Assembly (NCBI GenBank): GCA_002361095.1
Contig: DERU01000231.1
Location: 1-8,254, forward strand
From: Lachnospiraceae bacterium UBA3332
GTDB taxonomy: Bacteria > Bacillota > Clostridia > Lachnospirales > Lachnospiraceae
Length of the DNA stretch: 8,254 nt
Direction: 5' to 3'
The notes under the pieces were generated by a model. It had not been told where the DNA came from and made no database searches. It saw nothing but the letters and a program-made list of their open reading frames with translations. The position numbers were made by a program, and so were the translations under genes. Positions 1 to 5,887 of the stretch are shown here, piece by piece (position 1 is the stretch's first letter; each line of letters opens with the position of its first letter).

Positions 1-607
1 CCATGGCGCGCAAACTAAAAAAGAGCAGGGCAGGTCTTTCAAAATCAAAAAACACAAAGGAGGATGTCAAAAACATATAAGACAGAAATTGATTGTTCAG
101 AAACCCATAAAGGCCATATCCGGCAACCAAAGCTGCGGTCATGCGCAGAAAGATTCGCCGCGATTTGGAAGTAACCGATCCGGCAGCTTTACGCACCATG
201 CCGAGAATCATACGCCAGTGCAGGCCGAGATGCAGGGCCATCAGCACAAATCCCCAAAATGCGCAAAGCACATGTAACGGCCTTGCCAGTGCAATCCCGC
301 CAGAAACCGGCAGGAAAGCAAAAACCTCTCTGGAAAGAATGATTCCACTCACCATCAAACCGAACATGGAAAGCAGTACAGCAAAATCAGTCACCGTCTG
401 TAAAATACGCACGGGCGTATATTTCCCCTTGAAAAGCTGGCCGTACCAGTTTCGGTTCAATACATGATGGGCGATCCAAAGAACCAGCATGCCTGCCCCA
501 AGCCATTCATGGGCGGAATCCCCGGTGAGCTGCCGCGCCATTAAAAACAGCAATAATACTGTCATTATCACATCAATGACAATTTTACATATAAACTTTC
601 CCTTCAT
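1..607 (-). CDS. DUF4405 domain membrane protein (3' end beyond the window)
   Basis: This is an integral membrane protein of unknown function; 202 residues are visible before the left edge cuts it. Hydrophobic segments lie near residues 8-24, 36-50, 72-92, 108-130 and 156-170, and more hydrophobic sequence follows to the edge. Histidines cluster at or in these helices (His33, His47-His48, His112, His126, His130), with a HHxLNxxW motif at 47-54. That pattern fits the DUF4405 family and resembles cytochrome-b-like membrane proteins, so heme binding is possible but inferred. I chose the ATG at 607 because a GGGAGGA ribosome site lies about 10 nt upstream; an in-frame ATG at 616 touches that site and is too close. 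It follows the second flavodoxin gene by 70 nt and is probably the last visible gene of the operon. It could pass electrons between the membrane and the exported flavodoxins. Confidence 0.8.
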   Translation of the reverse strand, partial: MKGKFICKIVIDVIMTVLLLFLMARQLTGDSAHEWLGAGMLVLWIAHHVLNRNWYGQLFKGKYTPVRILQTVTDFAVLLSMFGLMVSGIILSREVFAFLPVSGGIALARPLHVLCAFWGFVLMALHLGLHWRMILGMVRKAAGSVTSKSRRIFLRMTAALVAGYGLYGFLNNQFLSYMFLTSSFVFFDFERPALLFFSLRAM

Positions 608-629
608 CAGAAACATTCCTCCCATTTCA

Positions 630-682
630 GGTAAGGGCCCGGCTGTCACACCACAGGCAGGCCCCTAACGGTTATCCTTACC
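630..682 (-). repeat. Inverted repeat in the gap between the flavodoxin and DUF4405 genes
   Basis: Perfect 7-bp arms, GGTAAGG at 630-636 and CCTTACC at 676-682, bracket nearly the whole gap. The distal arm overlaps the flavodoxin stop codon. A second imperfect dyad lies inside (around GGCTGT and ACAGGC, 642-661, and GGGCC against GGCCCC). The RNA could fold into a long imperfect hairpin that ends just before the ribosome site of the next gene. There is no U-tract, so it is not a classic intrinsic terminator. It might be an RNA-processing or stability element, or chance. Confidence 0.4.
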
Positions 683-1436
683 CGGCAGTCAAATTAAGAC
701 CGTTCACCCAAGCTGCAACGTCACTTTCTGCCCCTGATACACTGTTTCGGGAGATAGAAAGCCCGTCAGAAATAACCGTTGCGTTCGGCTGCAATTCCGA
801 AATCGTCTGAACGGTTCTGGAAAAACCGCTTCCGCCGTGGGTGGTAAAAAGAATAATGGTTTTGCCGCTGAAATCATATTCTTCAAGGAAGGTATAGAGC
901 GGCATCGGCAGATCGGCGTTCCAATTCGGGAATCCAAGAAAAATCACGTCATAGCTGTCGGGATTTTCTATCTGTGTCGCAAGCTCCGGCCTGGCATTGT
1001 CCGCTTTCTCATTGTAGGCAAATTCCAAAAGGGGAGCATGCGTTGTGGGATAATCCTGTACCGTTTCAATGGAAAACAGGTCGCCTCCTGTTTCCCGCCG
1101 GATAATCTGCGCGATATACTCGTTGTTTCCCAGAACCTCGCCGTTCACTGCCACGCGGCTTGCACCGGCCACGGTGTCCACACCGTCCGTTTCCATGACG
1201 GAGAAATATGCGATCAGGATATTACCGATTCCTGTCTGCGCTGTATCCGAATTTTCTGTTTCATCCTCTGTGGGTTCCGCCGTGCTGTCTGCGCTGCTCC
1301 CTTCGGGTTCCGTTGCCGAAGCCGTGACCTTTGTTTCTGCCGGTGTATCCCCCACAGCATTTTGACTGTTATTTCCGCAGGCGGCCAGGGAAAGAACCAG
1401 CAGGACAGAAAGAAGTATGGCTGTTATTTTTTTCAT
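678..1436 (-). CDS. Flavodoxin-fold lipoprotein (atypical phosphate loop)
   Basis: Predicted exported, lipid-anchored flavodoxin of 252 residues. Residues 1-20 are a lipoprotein signal peptide ending in LAAC, with Cys20 as the lipidation site. Residues 21-70 are a Thr/Glu/Ser-rich linker, and residues 72-248 are the flavodoxin domain. The first strand (NILIAYFS, 72-79) runs into METDGVDTV rather than the usual S/T-x-T-G-x-T phosphate loop; a segment with GNNEYIAQ at 103-110 follows, as in a known clostridial subgroup. The GFPNW motif (168-172) and FTTHGGSGFS (197-206) look like the loops that flank the FMN ring. An AAAGGAG ribosome site precedes the ATG. The gap to the upstream gene is 100 nt, longer than elsewhere in the operon, but I see no convincing promoter there. 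The protein probably carries electrons outside the membrane. FMN binding is inferred from the fold, and the substrate is unknown. Confidence 0.88.
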   Translation of the reverse strand: MKKITAILLSVLLVLSLAACGNNSQNAVGDTPAETKVTASATEPEGSSADSTAEPTEDETENSDTAQTGIGNILIAYFSVMETDGVDTVAGASRVAVNGEVLGNNEYIAQIIRRETGGDLFSIETVQDYPTTHAPLLEFAYNEKADNARPELATQIENPDSYDVIFLGFPNWNADLPMPLYTFLEEYDFSGKTIILFTTHGGSGFSRTVQTISELQPNATVISDGLSISRNSVSGAESDVAAWVNGLNLTAG

Positions 1437-1536
1437 AGTATTATGCTCCTTTGCTTTTTATTGTGATCCATGTCAACAGATGCTTTTATCCGTCTCTTTT
1501 GCTTACGGCAGACACTCCATGTAACCGCGCAGCCGG

Positions 1537-2061
1537 TCAACCGCCCGTTTCATTTCCGGATTTCCGCGCTCCTTCCTCTTCTGCCAATTCCAACCGTACC
1601 GTTCCCGCCTCGTTTGCCATTGCCCCGGCTCCTGTTTCCGCGTGGCCTAAGGGAATCACCTCTACAATGGTCTGTTCGTAAATATCATCGTAGAAAATTG
1701 CAAGGTCCGGCCCGGCGTTCCAGTAGCCAAAATCCCCAACCTCATACTCCCTTGTTGTTGCTTCCACAGAAGAAAGACGCTCCGGCAACGTCATACCTTT
1801 TGCAAAACGGTTCCTCTCGATAAGCGTTAGTTCCAGTGGCAGCATTGCCACCAGATCTGCAGCAGCCCTCGAATCATTTAATGTAATAACCACCTCTGTA
1901 TTTTCGGTAATCATTTTGATTTGCGTACCTTCCACACTCTCATAGCTGCTATTTTCAGGTACATCGGCCGTCCCTGTGTCCTGTTGTCCGGCTGCTCCGC
2001 AGGCCGTCAAAGAACAAAGGAAGAACATAGCCAGGGCGGCCATCATGATTCTGTGCGTCAT
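1537..2061 (-). CDS. Cyclophilin-like fold lipoprotein
   Basis: Predicted lipoprotein of 174 residues. The signal peptide ends in LTAC, with Cys21 lipidated. After a short linker, residues about 46-159 match the small bacterial cyclophilin-like domain (the PF18050-type beta barrel), with the recognisable run VGDFGYWNAGPDLAIFYDD at 108-126. This family is often coded beside flavodoxins and reductases, but no activity is established. It should not be called a proline isomerase on fold alone. I prefer the ATG at 2061: the GGAGGT site lies 5 nt upstream of it. A GTG directly before it (2064) would leave only 2 nt. The gene begins 14 nt after the hydrolase gene. The last 15 residues (from Ala160) are hydrophilic and look unlike the domain. 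In that stretch the +1 frame stays open beyond the stop codon. Confidence 0.82.
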   Translation of the reverse strand: MTHRIMMAALAMFFLCSLTACGAAGQQDTGTADVPENSSYESVEGTQIKMITENTEVVITLNDSRAAADLVAMLPLELTLIERNRFAKGMTLPERLSSVEATTREYEVGDFGYWNAGPDLAIFYDDIYEQTIVEVIPLGHAETGAGAMANEAGTVRLELAEEEGARKSGNETGG

Positions 2062-2075
2062 CACATACCTCCGTT

Positions 2076-3020
2076 CTATTTTTTATGAACATCCAAATAT
2101 TCCAGTATCCAAGTGGCCGCCTGTTCTGCGTCGCTCCCATAAAATCCGTGTCCGGCTCCCGGCAGGACCTCTAACCGTGCTAAATCATAAACCTCCACCG
2201 CTTTTTCCGAATAAGAGAGGGGAACAATACTGTCGGCATTTCCATGGATCAGCAGAACATCTTTGTCGTAAGTTGAGATTGCTTCGTAAATGTCATAATC
2301 CAATAATTGTTCCGCATAGGCACGTCCTACCGTCATCCACATCAAATAGTAAGTATCCGGAATGTCCGCCACTTCCGCAAACTGTTCTTTTGCGCGGTCC
2401 ACCAGCACAAAAGCCGGATACAGAAGAATTGCACCTTTGATTTCTTCCTTATTCGCAGCGGCGGTAATGGCAGATACCGCGCCACCCTGACTTGTTCCCA
2501 TTAAGAAAATATTTTCTTTGTCCACAAAAGGCTGCTCCTGCATCATACGGATTACCGCTTCCAAATCTGCCTGTTCCGTAAAAATGGACATATCCAAAGT
2601 GGAGCCGTCGCTCCGGCTTCCCGGACTTCCTCCGCAGAAATCAAAGCAATAGACTACATATCCTTTTCCGGCAAGTATTTTTGCGTATTGCGCCCCAACC
2701 TGATAATTCCCCCCAAATCCATGGGAAAAAATAACCGCCGGCATTTTTCCTCCTGCATTCTCCGGAATGTAAAGCAGTCCGTAAATTTGGTTTTCATCCC
2801 GCCTTGCATACAATTCCCTTATTTCATATTCGTAAATGAACGTCTCCAATGTGGAAGTGTTATCCGCAGCCGGTGCGGGCGCTGTCTCCGTCTCCTCTTG
2901 GCCTGCAGGACCGGCCCGCATTTCTGACAGTACCAAACCCCCCTGGTTGCCGGCACATCCGGCTGCCGGCAATGACAAAAGCATAAGCATACCGGATATA
3001 AGACATATCCCTTTTCCCAT
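2076..3020 (-). CDS. Alpha/beta-hydrolase lipoprotein
   Basis: Serine hydrolase of 314 residues, predicted to be anchored outside the membrane by a lipoprotein signal (AAGC, Cys22) and a Pro/Ala/Glu/Thr-rich linker to about residue 60. The fold motifs are all present in order: an oxyanion-type HGFGG at 100-104, the nucleophile elbow GTSQGG at 175-180 with Ser177, the acid Asp263 in HGNADSIVP, and His291 in GAGHGF. It therefore looks catalytically intact. It resembles the dienelactone-hydrolase/prolyl-oligopeptidase-like esterases that act on small esters or peptides; the actual substrate cannot be read from sequence. An AGGAGG site stands 5 nt before the ATG. It starts 12 nt after the DHFR-like gene and ends 14 nt before the cyclophilin-fold gene, which makes co-transcription very likely. 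Confidence 0.9.
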   Translation of the reverse strand: MGKGICLISGMLMLLSLPAAGCAGNQGGLVLSEMRAGPAGQEETETAPAPAADNTSTLETFIYEYEIRELYARRDENQIYGLLYIPENAGGKMPAVIFSHGFGGNYQVGAQYAKILAGKGYVVYCFDFCGGSPGSRSDGSTLDMSIFTEQADLEAVIRMMQEQPFVDKENIFLMGTSQGGAVSAITAAANKEEIKGAILLYPAFVLVDRAKEQFAEVADIPDTYYLMWMTVGRAYAEQLLDYDIYEAISTYDKDVLLIHGNADSIVPLSYSEKAVEVYDLARLEVLPGAGHGFYGSDAEQAATWILEYLDVHKK

Positions 3021-3032
3021 ATCCGCCTCCTG

Positions 3033-3743
3033 CTATTTGCCGCTCACCGTATATACCAGCCGGATTCCGTCACCTTTCAACCGTTCCATATTCTTCAGAT
3101 GAAACGAGACGGGTTCTCCGGGAGGAAGCAAAGCCGACTTTTCAAACACCGTTACGGAATCCGGATTTCCGTCCGCAGCCGGAGCAATCAAAAGGCTTAC
3201 TTCATCCACTGCACCCTGCTGCAAAAATGTCCAATTCATTGTGCCTCCGCCGCAGATCAGTAACGTGTCGATTCCAAATAACCGGTACAGCTTCTCTGCA
3301 GCGAGCTTGCAGTCCAACATTTCGGATCCGGCTAAAATATAAGACACTCCCCGTTTGCGAAGAAAGGCCCGGTAAGCCGGCGCCGTGCATCCGGTCAGTA
3401 CTTCGATCACATGGGCGTCCGGCCTTCCGGCTTTTCGGAATGTACCGGACTCCCATCCGATTTCTCCCTGTGTGTCTACAGAGACATAGTAAAGTGCCGC
3501 ATCATTTTCTGCCACAAAGTCACCGTCAAAAACCTCTGCCACAGAATCCAGTTCCGGCTGCCGCCCCTGTGTAAATTCTTTCGTTGTCACCGTTCCATAA
3601 AGCCACGCATCCGCCCGATATTCTGAACGAATACGGGCATATTCCCCGCTTACGGTCTGCGCCGCTTTTGTTCCCATGAACGCCCCTGTTATTTTCCCGT
3701 CCAGCGCGCTTAAGATATGACAAATAGTATATGGCCGTTCCAT
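3033..3743 (-). CDS. RibD C-terminal/DHFR-like reductase
   Basis: Stand-alone reductase domain of 236 residues related to the C-terminal half of RibD and to dihydrofolate reductase. It has no deaminase domain. Recognisable parts are SALDGKITG at 12-20, LYGTVT at 48-53 and the glycine-rich NADPH-site segment CGGGTMNWTFLQQGAVDE at 164-181. The family uses NAD(P)H and many members have no known substrate, so a role in riboflavin synthesis should not be assumed. There is no signal peptide, so it is cytosolic, unlike its two flanking gene products. A GGAGGA site overlaps the stop of the flavodoxin gene, and the start lies 11 nt after it. Because the operon also makes flavoproteins, a link to flavin or pterin chemistry is possible but speculative. 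Confidence 0.88.
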   Translation of the reverse strand: MERPYTICHILSALDGKITGAFMGTKAAQTVSGEYARIRSEYRADAWLYGTVTTKEFTQGRQPELDSVAEVFDGDFVAENDAALYYVSVDTQGEIGWESGTFRKAGRPDAHVIEVLTGCTAPAYRAFLRKRGVSYILAGSEMLDCKLAAEKLYRLFGIDTLLICGGGTMNWTFLQQGAVDEVSLLIAPAADGNPDSVTVFEKSALLPPGEPVSFHLKNMERLKGDGIRLVYTVSGK

Positions 3744-3754
3744 AATATCCTCCT

Positions 3755-4441
3755 TTATTCTGTAAATCCATTCTCCGTCAGATAGGCAAGGATACCTTCC
3801 GTATCAGATGCCTCTGTAAACAGACCGTCATGGACATCCGCTCCGGCAGCACTTTCCCGCACAAAATCCATGGAATTTTCAAACTGTGAGACATCCATGG
3901 ATGCGGACTGCGTGAACGGATAAACGCTGACGCCGGAAAGATCGTAATTCTCCAAAAATGTCCCGATAATCATCGGTGCCGTATGCCACCAAATGGGATA
4001 ACCGATAAAGATCGCGTCATATTCTTCAACGGAATCCGGCAGATTGGCAATTTCCGGACGGGCATTTTCATCACGCTCCACCAAAGCAACATCCGTACAT
4101 TCCTCATAATCGGCAGGATACGGATGCAACGGCTCAATTTCAAGCAAGTCCCCATTCGTCTGCCCCTGAATATAGGATGCCATTTTCTCGGTGTTCCCGG
4201 AGGAAGACCATGAGAAATATACAATCAGAGTTTTTCCGTCTTCCTCCGGTCTCTTTGCCATTTCTGCACTTTCCTCCGCAGCTTCTGCAGCCTGTGTTTC
4301 GGTTCCAACTCCGCTTTTTGCCTGTGCCGATTCGTCAGCAGCAGACCCAGCCCCATCACTCGCATCTGTGGCTGTCCGCCCACAGGCGGCAAGGGAAAAA
4401 ATCATTGCGAATACCATAAGCAGCCCTATTTTACGTTTCAT
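3755..4441 (-). CDS. Flavodoxin lipoprotein (canonical phosphate loop)
   Basis: Predicted lipid-anchored flavodoxin of 228 residues. The signal peptide ends in LAAC (Cys20). Residues 21-69 form an Ala/Glu/Ser-rich linker, and residues 70-226 the flavodoxin domain. The domain opens with KTLIVYFS followed by the FMN phosphate loop SWSSSGNT at 77-84. IGYPIWW at 146-152 fits the loop stacking on the flavin ring, and ENARPEIA at 125-132 is shared in form with the second flavodoxin of this operon. I chose the ATG at 4441: AAGGAG lies 8 nt upstream, while an ATG at 4447 would be only 2 nt from it. That ribosome site overlaps the stop codon of the alcohol dehydrogenase gene, so translation may be coupled. 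Likely role: single-electron or hydride carrier outside the membrane. The redox partner is not visible. Confidence 0.9.
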   Translation of the reverse strand: MKRKIGLLMVFAMIFSLAACGRTATDASDGAGSAADESAQAKSGVGTETQAAEAAEESAEMAKRPEEDGKTLIVYFSWSSSGNTEKMASYIQGQTNGDLLEIEPLHPYPADYEECTDVALVERDENARPEIANLPDSVEEYDAIFIGYPIWWHTAPMIIGTFLENYDLSGVSVYPFTQSASMDVSQFENSMDFVRESAAGADVHDGLFTEASDTEGILAYLTENGFTE

Positions 4442-4453
4442 TGTCATTTCTCC

Positions 4454-5599
4454 TTACATACATTCCACCAGAATCTGATAGATTTCCTCCCGGTCAAGTT
4501 CACGGGGATTACACTGAATAATATTGCAGGTATCAGCCACCTGCCGCAGTACCTTTGGCGTGATTTCAACCGCGGATTTAAGCTGACTCATATTGGCGGG
4601 AAGCCCGCACTCTTTGATAAAGTTTTCCAGGGCGTCCACACCGGCCTCTGCAGTATCCACACCGAATACCACCTTTGCGAACCGGGCGAATTTCTCCGGC
4701 GCGTCCTTCAGGATATGACGGTAATAGGTGGGATGGAGCACCGCAAGGCCCTGCCCATGATTGCAGTCGGTATAGGCCCCAAGCTGATGTTCGATCTGAT
4801 GTACCTGAAAGTCCGTCAGCCGTCCACATTTTAAAATCCCATTTTCCGCCATAGCCGAATCCCACATTAAGTTGCTCCGGGCCTGACAATCATTTATGTC
4901 TTTCAACAGGCGGCGCATATTGACCACGGTGTTGCGCATAATTGCCAGGGCCACATCATCTGATACATTATCTTCATCGGAAGTGCCGAGATAGGTTTCC
5001 ATCGCGTGGCTCAGCGTGTCAAAAGCCCCGGAGAATACCTGCATGGTTGGCACAGTCATGGTATATGCCGGGTCAAGAACCGCAAAGGAAGCTGCAGTTC
5101 CCACAATCGGACCCTTCCATTTCTTTTCCTCATAGGTAATAACTGCGCCTGCGTTCATTTCCGCGCCCGTGCCGGAAGCCGTTACAACCGCCCCCATCGG
5201 AATCCCTGCTGCGGGGAATTTTCCTTTGCCATACTCCATGTTCCAAATATCTTCATCCAGCATGGCCTGCGCGGAAACCACCTTGCAGCAGTCGATGACA
5301 CTGCCGCCGCCTACCGCCAGTATGAAGTCCACATGATATTTACGGGCCAGCGCCGCGCCTTCCTGCGCTTTGATATAAGTAGGGTTCGGCATAATGCGGC
5401 CGAAATCCACCACTTTTTTGCCCGCCTGTTCAAGCAAAGCTTTCATTTCCTCATAAATGCCGTTCTTTTTTACGGAACTGCCGCCAAAGGCGAGCATCAC
5501 GTTTTCGCCGACCTTGCCAAGTTCTGCGGCAAAAGCCTGTGCAGCGCTTCCTTCCCCAAAATAAACCCTTGTAGGATAAGAAAATGTAAATCTGTTCAT
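4454..5599 (-). CDS. Iron-containing alcohol/aldehyde dehydrogenase (YqhD/BdhA type)
   Basis: Group III metal-dependent alcohol dehydrogenase, 381 residues, cytosolic. It interconverts aldehydes and alcohols with NAD(P)H; in relatives such as E. coli YqhD and clostridial butanol dehydrogenases the main role is aldehyde reduction. The N-terminal cofactor domain has AFGGSSVKKNG near residues 37-47 and the VGGGSVID motif (96-103). The metal-binding domain has ASGTGAEMN (141-149) and four likely ligands, Asp194, His198, His267 and His281, at the same numbers I recall for YqhD. This supports starting at the ATG at 5599 rather than 30 nt upstream, as does an AGGAGG site 8 nt before it. It is the first gene after the 19-bp-spaced promoter and faces the MerR gene. 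NADH versus NADPH use and Fe versus Zn cannot be settled from sequence. Confidence 0.95.
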   Translation of the reverse strand: MNRFTFSYPTRVYFGEGSAAQAFAAELGKVGENVMLAFGGSSVKKNGIYEEMKALLEQAGKKVVDFGRIMPNPTYIKAQEGAALARKYHVDFILAVGGGSVIDCCKVVSAQAMLDEDIWNMEYGKGKFPAAGIPMGAVVTASGTGAEMNAGAVITYEEKKWKGPIVGTAASFAVLDPAYTMTVPTMQVFSGAFDTLSHAMETYLGTSDEDNVSDDVALAIMRNTVVNMRRLLKDINDCQARSNLMWDSAMAENGILKCGRLTDFQVHQIEHQLGAYTDCNHGQGLAVLHPTYYRHILKDAPEKFARFAKVVFGVDTAEAGVDALENFIKECGLPANMSQLKSAVEITPKVLRQVADTCNIIQCNPRELDREEIYQILVECM

Positions 5600-5645
5600 C
5601 GAAAATGCCTCCTGCCATTTTTGTTCCAACCGCTTGTCGTAACCG

Positions 5646-5676
5646 ATTATAATTTACGGTTGTAACTATCGGTCAA
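5646..5676 (-). promoter_or_regulatory. MerR-type promoter of the alcohol dehydrogenase operon
   Basis: Read on the minus strand, the -35 box TTGACC (5676-5671) and the -10 box TATAAT (5651-5646) are separated by 19 bp, GATAGTTACAACCGTAAAT. A 19-20 bp spacer is the mark of promoters that MerR proteins activate by distorting the DNA. The spacer holds an imperfect dyad, GTTAC-AACC-GTAAA, near its centre, and a wider ACCGAT...ATCGGT pair (5673-5642) brackets it. Expected transcription start is about 5639, leaving a leader of roughly 40 nt before the dehydrogenase ATG. Confidence 0.72.
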
Positions 5677-5694
5677 TAGCTTTTTGAGAAAATC

Positions 5695-5763
5695 TTATGA
5701 ATTTTTTGTGTCCCCGCCTTTTGCGTAGTGGATTGCAATCCTTTTTTCCGTGTGCATGTCCAT
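5695..5763 (-). CDS. Possible 22-residue small ORF upstream of the operon promoter
   Basis: An ATG at 5763 has a GGGAGG site 5 nt upstream (5774-5769) and opens 22 codons ending in TAA at 5695. The peptide begins MDMHTEKRIAIHY and is basic, with no membrane segment. It lies entirely upstream of the operon's -35 box, so the mapped promoter would not transcribe it, and I see no good minus-strand promoter before it. It may be a remnant of a lost gene or a chance ORF behind a ribosome-site-like sequence. I do not recognise it. Confidence 0.2.
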   Translation of the reverse strand: MDMHTEKRIAIHYAKGGDTKNS

Positions 5764-5804
5764 AAAAACCTCCCTATCTCGTAAAATCGGTTAAGACCTT
5801 TCCC

Positions 5805-5833
5805 TTGAAATTTTGTAGGGATCATGCTATAAT
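5805..5833 (+). promoter_or_regulatory. Sigma-A promoter of the merR gene
   Basis: TTGAAA (5805-5810) and a perfect TATAAT (5828-5833) are separated by 17 bp, and TGC directly before the -10 box gives an extended -10. Transcription should start near 5840, about 48 nt before the merR ATG. The match is near consensus, so basal expression should be good. An ATCGGTT at 5786-5792, just upstream of the -35 box, repeats a motif found at the edges of the operon promoter and could serve autoregulation. Confidence 0.8.
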
Positions 5834-5887
5834 GCGTTCGCTTGAAACCCAAATGAATTTTTTGTGAACACACAGGAGGCAATCACC

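Noticed and set aside
837..1466. Long plus-strand open frame of 209 codons opposite the second flavodoxin
   Set aside because: It is antisense to a gene with a clear signal peptide and flavodoxin motifs, is rich in Cys, Arg and Phe in an unnatural way, and has no matching family features.
1437..1536. TTGACA in the 100-nt gap before the second flavodoxin as an internal promoter
   Set aside because: No -10 box lies 16-19 bp downstream; that position falls on the ribosome site of the gene. A promoter here is unsupported.
5006..5665. 219-codon plus-strand open frame opposite the alcohol dehydrogenase
   Set aside because: The dehydrogenase is full length with its metal ligands intact, and the opposite frame reads through its promoter region and shows no domain.
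5673..5882. 69-codon minus-strand frame across the divergent spacer
   Set aside because: It has no ribosome site at its start, covers both promoters, and its product has no recognisable features. The shorter 22-codon frame in another register has better start signals.
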